Assembly: GCA_009741485.1 (NCBI GenBank)
Contig: VKON01002658.1
Span: forward strand, 1,308,545-1,372,544
Direction of reading: 5' to 3'
Length of the DNA stretch: 64,000 nt
Origin: Malurus cyaneus samueli
Lineage: Eukaryota > Chordata > Aves > Passeriformes > Maluridae
Shown: positions 12,479-24,600 of the stretch, piece by piece
Layout of the letters: each line of letters begins with the position of its first letter
Numbering within the stretch: position 1 is the stretch's first letter
Program-made: the position numbers and the translations under genes
Notes under the pieces: model-generated
Told to the model about the DNA's origin: nothing
What the model saw: only the letters and a program-made list of their open reading frames with translations
The model's database searches: none

Positions 12479-14105
12479 TTTGACCTGTCCTGGCTCGGCT
12501 CAGTGTGACCTGAGCTGTGCTTACACTCACAATTCCTGCCTGCTGGGGCATGGGGTGGCAGTGCCCTCAGAGAGCTGCCAGGAGAACACAGAGAGAACCC
12601 AGAAAACGAGGAACTGCAGCCCTACCTGATCTCCCCTTCCACAGATAATGAGACTAAAAATTTCTGTCACACTGAAATCATTATTTGCTCTTCAGGGTGT
12701 TACTTCCGTGTGATTTTGTAGTCATTCCCAGCAAAAGCAGAATACTTTATTTAGTGCCTAACTGCAAGAAACAACAGCTAAAAATAGGGATTGTGCCAAG
12801 ATTGTTCCTCTTGAAAGAGCTCCCTTTGGATTTGCCTCTAACACACTGAACTGACCGGCTGCTTCCAGTGTGTGCTGAAGATATGTGCAACAAAAGGAAA
12901 CCTTGGGTTAGGGGGAAAAAAAATCCATGTTTTGAGGTCAAATGCTAAAGGCTGAGTGTTTCTTTGAAGGCACAAAATGCAACTGCTGAATTATCTTCTG
13001 CACTCACATTGGAGAACGTTTGGGACAGCAAATGTCACAGTGTTACCAAGAGAGTTCAGTACAGAGAATGGAAACAATCCCGCTGAAATAAACACTGGGA
13101 AACGTTATTTCTTTGTTTATTTAAGCAAACATAAAACTATCCATTGCAAATCTCAGTAGGTTTGTGTCACTTCTGTTTCTATTATTTATTTTACCTTTTA
13201 CCAAGTCTTATCTCTCAGCAGCTGAGCAGGCAGAATGACCAGTTCCTTCTTTAAATAAAGTTAGAAAGCTTGAAAATAACAGCAGAGCTTATTGGAATGG
13301 ACAATGGAAACGCAAGCTGAAGAACAATGATAGATATATTTCACACTATATATATGTGAACATATTGAACTAAAACTGGGAGAAAGCTTTCAGTTTTCCT
13401 TGGGGTTTTCCAGCAGGCCAGAGACAGAATCTCAAGGAGACCTCTAAAGCACTTAGAAGGGTGAAGTTTATTGGTTCAGGCTTGAGGAAAAAAGGGTTTT
13501 TTTTTCTTTTTTAGTTGTTGTAATACCCTGATTTCAACCTGAGCATACAGGGACCCCAACATGGCATCAGTGCCATCCCCTCCCACAAGTGTAGGGTTCA
13601 TAAATCCCTGTGTCCCTCAGGTGACAGATCTGAGGACCAAAAAACTGCCACCAGAACTGATCCAATGTTCTGAGGTGATCCTGTACAAACTGCAACACTG
13701 AGGCTGCCAAAGTGGAGCACCAAACAGAGCTGTGGGGTTTAGGATTATACCAGAACAAGTTCTTTGTCACATTATTGTCAAAGGCCAAAAAGTGCAAAGA
13801 TTTAGGGAATGCTGTTCACCTTTTCAAACTCACCAGGAGCAGCTGAACGGCCTCGGTGCTTTAACTCCCCGGTAGCAATCCTGTGCTGGCATTTCAGAGA
13901 TTGAGATCTGTGATCTGTGACCTGTTGGGAGCAGGCTGGCTGCAAATCCTCCCCCCTCACTGCCTCTGCAGCCCGGGCTTGGTCCAAACCTCACCCCCAT
14001 CGCTGGAGCTTTGCCAGGGCTCGTTCTGTAGGGCAGCTCAACCCCAGACATTGACGGTGCTGCTGATGGGGATGGATGAGAACGGTCAGATGAGAGATAC
14101 CAAAA
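12479..14105. other. Downstream flank of MIR21, probably part of the pri-miR-21 transcript
   Basis: No protein-coding exon seen. Minus-strand poly(A) signals lie at 13467-13472 (AATAAA on -) and further on near 13185 and 13109. Pri-miR-21, and VMP1 transcripts that read through, are therefore expected to end within this stretch. Confidence 0.45.
13467..13472 (-). promoter_or_regulatory. Candidate poly(A) signal for pri-miR-21
   Basis: Plus-strand tttatt is AATAAA on the minus strand. It is the first canonical signal met downstream of the hairpin, about 640 nt past it. No AATAAA or ATTAAA was found on the minus strand between the VMP1 stop and the hairpin. Confidence 0.45.
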
Positions 14106-14177
14106 TGTCAGACAGCCTACCGACTGTTGTTGCCATGAGATCCAACAGTCAACATCAGTCTGATAAGCTATCCGACA
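14106..14177 (-). ncRNA. MIR21: miR-21 precursor hairpin
   Basis: The minus strand carries the complete miR-21 stem-loop. The 5p arm (14149-14170) begins TAGCTTATCAGACTG and ends ATGTTGA, as in other vertebrates. The loop region reads CTGTTGGATCTCATGG, the avian form. The 3p arm is at about 14111-14132 and ends GTAGGCTGTC. The arms pair along the expected stem. The gene sits 1.36 kb beyond the VMP1 stop on the same strand, the conserved vertebrate arrangement. In other species miR-21 is induced by AP-1 and STAT3 and targets PDCD4, PTEN and others (established knowledge). Its own promoter usually lies within a late VMP1 intron; the GC-rich block at 17.2-17.7 kb is the candidate here. Confidence 0.98.
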
Positions 14178-15533
14178 GGATGGTACAGCCATGGGCATGG
14201 CGCTGGCACAGCACACCACAGGACAGCGGGCACGGGACACAACCAAGCCTGGCTCAGCCCTGCCCTAACCTGAGCTAAACCCAAAGGCAAAGGAATTCCT
14301 GGTGCTGAGCAGCCCTGGGATAAAAATAAACAACGGTTCACAGGTGATGAGAGCAGCACAGGGACAGCAGCAGGGGAGAGCCGAGCGCTAAAGAGGGAAA
14401 AGAGCCGTTTTGACATCAATTCTGTTCCTGTTCAGAACTGAAAAACGCTGATCGCAACGAGGCTTTAAAAATACCTGACTTCAAAAGCAAAAGGTTCAAG
14501 GTTCTCTAAAGTTCTCTGCACTGTTGCTGGGCAGAAATAAAATCTGCTTTGGGCACACAAAATCTGCTTTCAGCTGCAATCTGAACTGCTCTCCCTCTCT
14601 TCTGCACTGCCCACAGTTCAGGAGCAAACACTGGAGCAGAATTTAGGATTACCAATCTCATTCTCTATTTAACTGTGCTTCAAGGCACGGCCTTCCTCAT
14701 TCCTTCACTAAGCAAGAAGTTCTCAAGAAAAAAAAGGACAAAAAAAAAGGAACAAACAAAACAAAAAGAAGAAAGGGTTTGAGCACCATTAGTGCAGGAA
14801 GGATGAGCAAACATGCACAGAGCATCCAAAAGTGAGAGAGGAAAAGAAACAGCTTAAAAAGACTGACACAAGAAATTCTGGAATGATCAAAGATGACTTT
14901 ATAAAGTTTTTATCTTAACTTCATTCTAAATATACAGAATAAAAAATGTTGGCTTCAGCATTTGACATCAACCATCTCTGCTAACACCACGAAGTTGGAG
15001 AGGGTGGCTTTTCCAACGTGCAATGCAACGGGACACCGGGAATTCAGACAGAACAGCCTTACCATGAGGGACATGCAACAGTTTGTACCCAGTCTGTACT
15101 CAGTTATTTACATTTTAAAGTCTTGGAAGTTATGGAAAAAGCAAAACAGCCACCCCTTCGAAAGAAAACGTTACCCTCAGGTCAGTCTGAAGTTAAATAG
15201 GGAGATGGAGAGTATTAAATCATTTTGGAAGTAATTTGGATGGACATTTGTGTTAAACTTCATTTAACATCCCACTGTCCATCCTATAAAATACAACCCA
15301 GACTCGTGACACATTTACACCTTACCTTAACATTTATAAGTTTGCCAATGAAATGCTCTAAAATCCAAATTACTTTCAAAATCAACCAAAAAAAAGACCA
15401 CCTGGTTAAGAGTTGAAAATTGATGTTAAAAATTTTTCCCCCCTTTTGAATAATGCTGATTTTTAAACATATGAAAAGATGTGTCATTTCTCGTGTCTGC
15501 CAAAACCCATCCTGAGGGGTTTTTTTCCCGAGC
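14178..15533 (-). promoter_or_regulatory. VMP1: VMP1 3' UTR / pri-miR-21 body
   Basis: This stretch runs from the VMP1 stop codon to the miR-21 hairpin. Only variant poly(A) signals are visible on the minus strand: TATAAA (about 14898 and 15332) and GATAAA (about 14908). They would have to serve VMP1 if its mRNA ends before MIR21. No other gene was seen. Confidence 0.6.
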
Positions 15534-15677
15534 TCATTTGGTTTTTTCTTCCGAGTACATCTTCTGTTGCAGTCGCTTGGCATAGCTCTGGGCCATGGAG
15601 TTGATTATAGACAAGATAAAATAAAAAACCATGACAATCACCAATTTCTCAAACATCCAGGATAGCCAGTTTTCCCC
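15534..15677 (-). CDS. VMP1: VMP1 terminal coding exon
   Basis: The acceptor cttcag lies at 15683-15678 on the minus strand. The 47 codons run from [13 protein letters not shown] to SEEKTK, with the stop TGA at 15536-15534. It encodes the last membrane helix ([14 protein letters not shown]) and the cytosolic tail [11 protein letters not shown], the region linked to Beclin-1 binding and autophagy in mammals. Confidence 0.96.
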   Translation of the reverse strand, partial: GENWLSWMFEKLVIVMVFYFILSIINSMAQSYAKRLQQKMYSEEKTK

Positions 15678-18600
15678 CTGAAGAGACAAAACAGAAGGAG
15701 GAAGAGGATAAACATCAGTGCCCAGGACAAAGGAGAGTTCTGGGTGAAAGGGGAAAGCCTGACCATGTCTTTATTCTGTAATTAATCAAATTAATGAATC
15801 AAATTAAAACCAGGGAGCGAGTGCAAGCTGACAGAATTCCTGCAGGTCCCTCTGCAAGGACAATACAGGAGGGGCTGCCAGACCCACGGGTGGGCAGATG
15901 AGGAACCCCTGAGCGTTCCCAAAATGATTTATTATTCCCAGTATTGTTTGGGCTTTGCTGAGGATTTGTGGAGTTGAGAATTATCGAGCCTTGAGCTCCG
16001 TGCACAGAAAACAGTCGGGTCATCCGTTAACAATGGGGTTTTCCCCTAAAAACAATGGGGTTTTCCCCTAAACTGCCTGTCCGGGGGTTATCTCCCCATT
16101 AGGATCCGGCTTTTGGGTGTCCCTGAAGTTCCAGCGATTTTCAAGTTGTGTTTTTTGTCAAAGGAGGGCAGCAATGCTCTGCCCAGAACTCTCTGCCCAG
16201 AAATCACTGCAGAGCTCCCGACTCCAGCCCGAGCCTCCCCAATTCCGCCTCTTTTGTGGTAAGAAACGGGCAAAGGGACATTTACAACAGCTACAAGGAC
16301 TGAGCGTGAAATGTGGGTTGGATCCATGGGTTTAATCTCAAAATGCCTCAGCAGCCTGAGGAATTTCATGTCAAAGCTGCTCTGTCCCATTGAAAATTCA
16401 GGATAAGTTTTTAAATACTTTAAAAAATTTTAAATACTTTTTTTTCTGTATGAAAGGACACTTCTGCCCCAAGTACCTGCTCTAAATATTATAATTTCTT
16501 TTCCTTTCAAATGCTAAAGGCTTGGGGATTTTATGTCTCTCACTGTCCATTAAGGCACAGATCCCACAGATCCTGAAGTACCGGTGCTACTCAGTTTGTC
16601 ACCACTTCACACGGAAAGGCAACTTTTTACTCCTTAAATTTAACTTTCCCAACCGGCAGCTAACGCAGAGGCAGAACAAGCCACTGGTTTTGCTTTATAT
16701 TCTCATTTATTCTCTACAGGATTTAAATCCGGTTGCACACAATTACAGACTAACTTTAAATTTCAAGGCTGCTTTTAAAATTAGATTTATATCTATTTCC
16801 TGAATCAGTGCAGATCTTTGAAAAACAGAATTGAGAGTTGAATTGGTAAAAACTACAAGTCCAAGACAGGCAGGGAAGGGGAAAGTGAGCGGGGAGGGAG
16901 GGAGGGAAAGAGATTCTTACCTGTGGCACAGCACCGTCGGATTTGTGGTGAAGTTTTATCCTCTGAGCTTCCAAATATTCTTGAAATGGCTTCTGAAGAG
17001 AAGGACCTACACTTGGAATAGCACTGATGGATGGAAAGTTCATCCCAGAGAACAGACAAAATAGGGGAGGAAAAAAAAACAAAAACAAAAAAAACATTTT
17101 TTTTTTTTTTAAACTTACCACTTTACCTAATCAGAACAAAGTTCAGGCTGAGCCACAGCCAGAAACCCACGAAATAAAACCCATCTCATCTTTTGATCTG
17201 CCACTTCTCAAAGGGATGCGTTTCCCCAGATCCTCAAAAAGCGCTTTAAAATAAAAATCTTTCTGAGCAGGGCAGTGCTGGGAAGAGAGGAAGGAGCCGG
17301 GAGCCGGAGCATTTCCTGGGAGCAGGAGGAGGAGGCGGCGGAGCCGAACGCAGGGGCAAATGAATGACTTCGGAGAAGCCCCACATTTATCAGCGGCAGT
17401 TCCTGTAAGAACTGGTTTGAACCGATTAATGAGGAAATGACTGGGGCTTGTGTCATCCCTCGGTTAAAAAAGAAAGCGCTCGCCCTGCGCCTTCCCCCCG
17501 GCCCGCCGGGCCGGCCCCTGTCCCCAGCCAAGTCCTTATTAGGACAAGCCGTGCGTCATCCCTGCCCGAAAAGAATGCGGGAGCAGCTCCGGGAGCGCCT
17601 CCCCCGAGCCGCGAGCAACAAAGGAACAAAGCGGAGCCTGACCCTGCCCCTGCCCCGGGCACTCGGGCTGCAGGGCACGGGGCTGGCACCCGCCTAGAGC
17701 CCGTTCGCACCCAGCTCAGAGCCTGTTCCTAAAGCTGGCACCCAGATCAGAGCCTGTTCCTAAAGCTGGGACCCAGCTCAGAGCCCGTTCCTAAAGCTGG
17801 CACCCAGATCAGAGCCTGTTCCTAAAGCTGGGACCCAGCTCAGAGCCTGTTCCTAAAGCTGGGACCCAGTCAGAGCCTGTTCCTAAGCTGGGACCCAGCT
17901 CAGAGCCTGTTCCTAAAGCTGGCACCCAGATCAGAGCCTGTTCCTAAAGCTGGGACCCAGCTCAGAGCCCGTTCCTAAAGCTGGCACCCAGATCAGAGCC
18001 TGTTCCTAAAGCTGGGACCCAGCTCAGAGCCTGTTCCTAAAGCTGGGACCCAGCTCAGAGCCTGTTCCTAAAGCTGGGACCCAGCTCAGAGCCTGTTCCT
18101 AAAGCTGGGACCCAGCTCAGAGCCTGTTCCTAAAGCTGGGACCCAGATCAGAGCCTGTTCCTAAAGCTGGGACCCAGATCAGAGCCTGTTCCTAATGCTG
18201 GGACCCAGATCAGAGCCTGTTCCTAAAGCTGGGACCCAGCTCAGAGCCCGTTCCTAAAGCTGGGACCCAGCTCAGAGCCTGTTCCTAATGCTGGCACCCA
18301 GATCAGTGCCCGTTCCTAAAGCTGGGACCCAGATCAGAGCCCGTTCCTAAACCTGCCACCCAGATCAGTGCCCGTTCCTAAAGCTGGCACCCAGATCAGA
18401 GCCCGTTCTTAAAGCTGGCACCCAGATCAGAGCCCGTTCTTAAAGCTGGCAGCGAGCTCAGTGCCCGATCCTAAGGCTGGCACCGAGCTCAGAGCCTGTT
18501 CCTAAAGCCAGCACTCATCTCAGAGCCCGTTCCTAAAGCTCAGTGCCCGTTCCTAAAGCTCAATGCCCGTTCCTAATGCTAGCACCCAGCTCAGTGCCCG

Positions 18601-21600
18601 TTCCTAAAGCCAGGACCCAGCTCAGCCCCGTTCTTAAACCTGGCACCCAGATCAGTGCCCGTAAATAAAGCTCAGAGCCCGTTCCTAAAGCTCAGAGCCC
18701 GTTCCTAGGGCTGGCACCCAGATCAGTGCCTGTTCCTAAACCTGGCATCCAGCTCAGCCCCGTTCCTAAAGCTGGCACCCAGGCTCAAATCCTACCCAGC
18801 AGAGCATCCAAAACCCTTCAACGATGGTCCCAATCCTTACAAAAACCCCACAACTCAAATATGGCACAGAACAAATGATCACCAACACCACGGCCTGAGC
18901 TGCATGGGGGGAACAATCCAAGGTTGGATCCACAACATCAACCCCATCTTAACTGCAGCACGGGCGAGTTCCCACCCCTGACCACTTGAATTTCAAATTT
19001 TTGTTTAATTTTGGCTCAATTTTTGTTCAATTTTTGTTTATTTTTAATTTAATTTTTGTTCCATTTTTGTTCAATTTTTGTTCAATTTTTGTTTATTTTT
19101 AATCTAATTTTTGTTTAATTTTTGTTCAATTTTTGTTCTATTTTTGTTCCATTTTTGTTCAATTCTTGTTTAATTTCTGTTCAATTTTAAAGAAATCACC
19201 GCGTTCTTCTCTTCTCCATTAAAAACTCCCCTAAATTCTGATTATTCAATTTTATTTCCACTATTCCTGCTGCTGCTTCAGGGAGGGTTTATTAAAACAC
19301 ATTTCAAACCCCAACAATTGACCATTTCCATTGCAGGGCTCAATCCCTGACACCAAATTCCCTTTTCCAGGCCAAACCAAATTAAAACCTAAATTTAGGA
19401 TTTCACAAAAAACACGGAATGAACAACAAAACATCTCATTCTCCTGCACTATTTCCTCAAGACCAGGGGAGTTTTTTTGAAGCCATTTCCCAGCAAAAAC
19501 TCGTTTCCCCCATGATTCACCACCCCGAGACAACGGGTGAGGAAATTCCGTGCCCGGACTGGTAAAAATTCAAGGAAAAAACCCAATAATTTTTTACACA
19601 AGGATGTGTCAACATTCCCAGGATTCCCAATGTTCCAGAGTTGTCTCGGCGCTGATTTTTCCTGGGAAAATCTCTCCCAGGGACTCAGGACGAGTCACGC
19701 TCTGACCTGAGGAACATTTTGAGGTTTTTTTTCTTTTTTTTTTTTTCTTTTTCCAATAATTCTTGGGAGCCGTGAAGAGCTGCTGCAAGGTAATGGTTTA
19801 CTTTTCAACTTCTGGTTATGAAATGAGGAATTTTTCGGTGATGAGGGGTCAATGATTAACAGGACGGCATTAAGCTCAGTCCCCAAATTGAATTAAACAC
19901 AGAACAAAAGCATCAAACCCAAATTATCCCTGCTGCCTGTCTTGGCTAGCATGATGCTCTTCACCACTGCCCAGGTAAACTGCTGACGGGTGCTCAGCGC
20001 TGCAGACACTCTTGGCTCTTCTGGGTGGAGAGGATTAATGGAATGTTCACATCCCAGGCATTGCCTCGCCTTAGACCCCATTATCTGGCCAAAGATTACA
20101 ACCATGTTTTACGTCACGATTTCTGTTGCCTGTGGCAAATATCGCTTTGCTGACAGGCTGCTCCCTTGGTATGGTGGGGTTGTTGTGGAACTGGCTCTTT
20201 CACAAGATGGGATCAGATGATCTAATTGCTTGCCCCAGCAAAAAGAGGGAGTATTTCTTTCTCAACCTGCAATTTCGGCTCCCTGTTCCTTCTGTCTGAT
20301 GGCTCTGGTGTTTGTTGGGTCCTTTATGAGCCAACTGTTCCCACTAGCCCTGAACAGTTTTCTGCTGAATTAGTAAATTCAGCCATAGAAAGGCAGGATC
20401 CATGTCAGGGTGGATGTAGGGAAGGAGGAAGTAGGGATTTGTGGCCCTTAGATGGAAGGAACTGAGGGGTGAAGGTGGGAAGAAAACATAATTTTCTTAT
20501 TAGCACTGAACCCTTAAGTTTGCTCAGATCTCCCTGGAGCAGGTGCAAATGAGCTAATTTATATAATTAACCTGTTTTATTTGCCTAATATCTGCTAAGG
20601 CAGATACCCTTCCAAAGAGCAGTCTTGTATTTCCATGGGAATATGGAATGCATTGAAGCCATGAATTTGGAAATCCTTCCACTTCCTAGCTGGTTACTAG
20701 GATTCAAATAATTAATTTGTGATGGCAGCAACAGAATTCCCTGCTGGGACAGTCCAGTTAATTGCAATGATACGTTGCTGCTTTCCCTGCATTCCAGATG
20801 AAACCAATATCTGGAACTGAGCAGCTCTAATGGACAGTGGCCTGGATTGACATTCCCAGCCCCGGGAGAATTTCTTCCCCACATCAGAAAGAGGATGGTA
20901 CTCACACTCTGAAGTTACAGAGACAGGGCAAATTACTGCAACCAGTTCTCTTTCCTCAGTGATCCTTTTGTCTCGCAGATCCAGATGGGCTGGTTCCAGC
21001 ACGATCTGGGGCACTGCTCCGTCTTCAGGAAGCCCAGGTGGAATCATGTCCTGCAGATCGTGGTGCTAACCGTGCTGAAGGTATGGGTGGGAGCGTTCTC
21101 TGGGGCTAAGCAATGGATGGGAGTGTCCCTAAATCCAGGCAATGTCTCCTGTGAGGGAATTGAAATAAGCAGAGGTGAGATTCTTGATTCTTGATACTCT
21201 GTTTGAATCCCTGGTGTTCCCCTTCTCCCCACGCAGGGGCTGCCTGCCAGCTGGTGGAACCACCTGCACAACCAGCACCACGCCAAGCCCAACTGCTTCC
21301 GCAAGGACCCCGACCTCAACATGCACCCTCTCCTCTTCAGCCTGGGAAGGACCCTCTCAGTGGAGGTCTGGAACTGCAGATTTAATGGCAGAAAGCTGGA
21401 GGGTGATATGTGTGTAATATATCATGGTAACAGCCCAGCCTTGAAATGAGGTGGCCTTTAAGATCCCCTTCCAACCCAAACCATTCTGGATTCTTTGGTA
21501 ATTTCCCAATTAATTCCAAGCTCGAAGTCTCGTGTTATTCGCATCTGAGCACCAGCTCCTGAGAAGCAAAGGCTTCAGTAAGGGCCAACACCTTGCAGGC

Positions 21601-24600
21601 AGCTCCAGGGGTGAGTCAGTCCACTTGCATTCGATGGTACCAGTGAGCCAGATGTTCTCTCTGGATCCTTTGGGTTGCCAGAGCCAGATGTTCTCTCTGG
21701 ATCCTTTTTGGTTGCCAGAGCCAAATGTTCTCTCTGGATCCTTTGGGTTGCCAGAGCCAGATGTTCCCTCTGGATCTTTTCTGGTTGCCAGAGCTGTTCG
21801 GAGCCCAAATCCTTTAGGGCTGGCACAGCGGCTGCGCATCCAACGCAAGTACAGTGAATGATTTCCTAATATTGAGTTTTATGGCTTTCATAATAAGAGA
21901 AGCTATGAATAGATCCTCCCTGCTTCCATGATGCTTCTGATAGCATCAGCATAGGCAAGGGCTTGTTTGCCATTTCTTGTCCTTTTAATTCCAGTCCTTT
22001 TAATTCCATTCACTCATGGGGTGATGAAATGGCCTCGTTGAGAGATCAACCAGCCTCTTAAAATAAAGCCTCTCCCTGCTTTAGCTGCTAAAAAACCTCT
22101 CCAAGGCACGTGGAAAATTCCAGCTCTGCTGTCTCAGAAAGGCTCCTGCAATGAGGGTTGCAAAAGGCTTATTGGTGGAAAACTGTTGGCTTCAAGTGGG
22201 AAGGATTTTGTCAGGGATCCTGGGAAAGATCTCTCATGTAGGACCATGACCTGGCTGTGCCCTGCTGGGTTAGATGGAGTGAAAGTGTAGGAAATTAGTT
22301 CCCATGTCTTCCTGCTTTGAAACAGGATCAGAGTTAGGCACACCAAGGTTAGGCAAAGCGGATTTCAGGCCCAGTAGCCCAGTTCCCTAAAACCCAGGTT
22401 TTGATCAGCCCCAGGTTTCCCTAACCCAGATTTCCCTAACCCTAATCTTAGTTTTGGCCAGTCCTAGCCCCAGTTTCCCTAACCCTACCCAGGTTTTCAG
22501 CCCCAGTCTCCCAATTTCCCTCTAATCCAGGTTTTGCCAGTCCAACCCCAGTTTCCCTAACCCTAACCAGGTTTGATCAGCCCCACTTCCAGAGCTGAGT
22601 CAGGCTCAGGCTGAGCCCTGTGAGTCAGCAGGTCCTGCTGGTCTGACCCCAAGTTCTGTTGTTTTGTGTCTGATCGCGAGGGCAAGATGCAGTGGTTGAT
22701 GCACCTAATACAATGAGTGTATAAATCTTTATAGCACACGGACAATCCTATACTTCAATTAAATATTCTATACGTTATGGGTGAAAGTACTTTATAGATC
22801 ACTGTCAGCACAAAAAAAATTAAGGGCGCGAGTTGAGGGGATGCTCATAAGAGTAAGGCTGACCTACGAGCAGGAACAAGGCTCTTGATGAAATAAAGGA
22901 CCGAGGGTCCAAGAAAGTCAATATGAATAGGTGAACAAACATAAGGCTCATACGTGATAGCTGAAAAATATCTGAGCAATTATTATATATACATGTTAAA
23001 TCCATACTCAGAGTAAATTGTTTTTTTTGTGTTATGTTTTTTCTAACTATATAGAGGATGAATGTAAAAAAGTTTCAATTGTCTATTAAACTAGAGATTC
23101 TATCACAGCACATAGTAAAAATGCTATTTGCGGAGACTACTCCACAACAAGAAAAGTAGAGTTGACACATCTCTATCTCCCCCACCAGAATGAACGGTTC
23201 TTAGAGATAATGTCACAATAGGGAGCAACAGCATCTTCAGGAATTGCGCGTTCACCTTGAAAAAAGAGTATCCTCCCTTGAAAAAAAAACGTCCCCTCTA
23301 AAAATTCTCTAGTCTTGCCGTTGTGTTTTCACTTAAAATGCCACCAGCAAGTAGAGGGAATGAAAAAGTCGAGCGGTGAAATGAATATGGAGAGAATTGA
23401 CATAAGCAAAAATAAGAGGAAATGAGTATTGAGTGGATGCAGGGAGGGTATATATAATTGCGAATGTTACAAAGATTTACAAATGTCTCTACTCTATTCT
23501 CATCTGGGTACCACCTCCAGCTTGGCCCCACAACACATTCCTCATTACTGCCTTCTTCTCACAAGCTTGGGTTCTTACTCACAATGGACTGATCTTTGCA
23601 AAATCGGAGGAGAAAAGTTGGGGTATGAGGTAAAACGACTAGCTTCCCTGTCTGGAAAATCGCCAAAGAATCGAGCAAGTGGAATAAGGTTGATTTGTCC
23701 TTAACCCATCCTACACGGTCTCAAGGTAGACGGAGGAAGTAAAGAGAAGACAAAGAGGATTAAGTAGGAGAGATAATAATGAGCCTGATTTATCAAAGAG
23801 CTTTATAAGAAATAGTGACTTTTCAAACTATTTCAGCAGAAGTATTTTTAAAAAAATAATAAGATATATTAAATAAAATGTAATATCACCTAAACTCAGA
23901 GTGGTGATAGCAGAGGCTGTTGGTATACTGCAGTACATATTGATGCGCTATTAACGTAGAGAAGATTTGTAGGCGGATACACCCTCCTTGATGCAGAATG
24001 GAGCTTACTCCTCATAAATCAAAAAGAAATTTGCACATCAGAACACTTTTTAAGCTGCATATGTCACAAGTACAACACGGTCCGACAGGATGTGGCGACG
24101 TCTGTATCTGTGGATCTCCCATCAACATATAGAGTTGATTGTAATTCATCCCGAATTTCTCGGGAGGGGTTTATTTATGAAGTGAGTTTATTATTATATA
24201 TAATCAATTATTTTATTTAGTTATATTCGTTTTTGCCTAATAGTGTAATCTCTTACAGGCAGCTAATAGTTGCTAGCTCGCTGTTTTTCCTTGCAAAGCA
24301 TCACGAGCGCCCCTTAGGGGTACGTTTGGATCCTTAAATAGCGGGAATTCACAAAAAATTCCTCACCCAATCGATTCGAACTACGGCGGACTGCACTAAG
24401 TCAGAGGTAATTTAAGTTCCAATATATGCACATCATCCCATGATCCTCCAATTATAATTCAAATCAAGTGATCGAGAATATTTTAGAAGAACACTATCGA
24501 CTCAGAAAGGGAATATAGAACTCCACAAGAAAAAAACTACCAATCTTTTCTCTCGACGATCAACATCAGGAATGTCCACACCATGCTAATGAAACAAGTA

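Larger units (their letters stand above)
19921..21365 (+). pseudogene. Fragment of a fatty-acid (delta-5-type) desaturase gene: three exons, truncated
   Basis: Three plus-strand exons encode the middle of a front-end fatty-acid desaturase. The first (3' part ending at 19974, donor gtaaac) reads [16 protein letters not shown]. The second (20979-21080) begins [12 protein letters not shown], carrying histidine box 1 (HDxGH). The third (21237-21365) runs from [20 protein letters not shown] to LGRTLSVE, carrying histidine box 2 (HxxHH). Exons two and three have the lengths of the matching FADS1 exons (34 and 43 codons), proper AG/GT borders and no stops. The closest family I can name is FADS1. The 5' side of the first exon turns into non-coding sequence near 19.92 kb, and no exon for the third histidine box or the cytochrome-b5 domain was found. 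The piece lies inside a VMP1 intron on the opposite strand. It is either an inserted gene fragment or misassembled DNA. Confidence 0.8.

Noticed and set aside
13883..14278. Plus-strand 131-residue frame and minus-strand 138-residue frame across the miR-21 hairpin
   Set aside because: The stretch is the hairpin and its flanks; frames overlap on both strands and resemble no protein.
21510..21861. Overlapping frames with [16 protein letters not shown] repeats on both strands
   Set aside because: They follow the 37-bp tandem repeat; not part of the desaturase.
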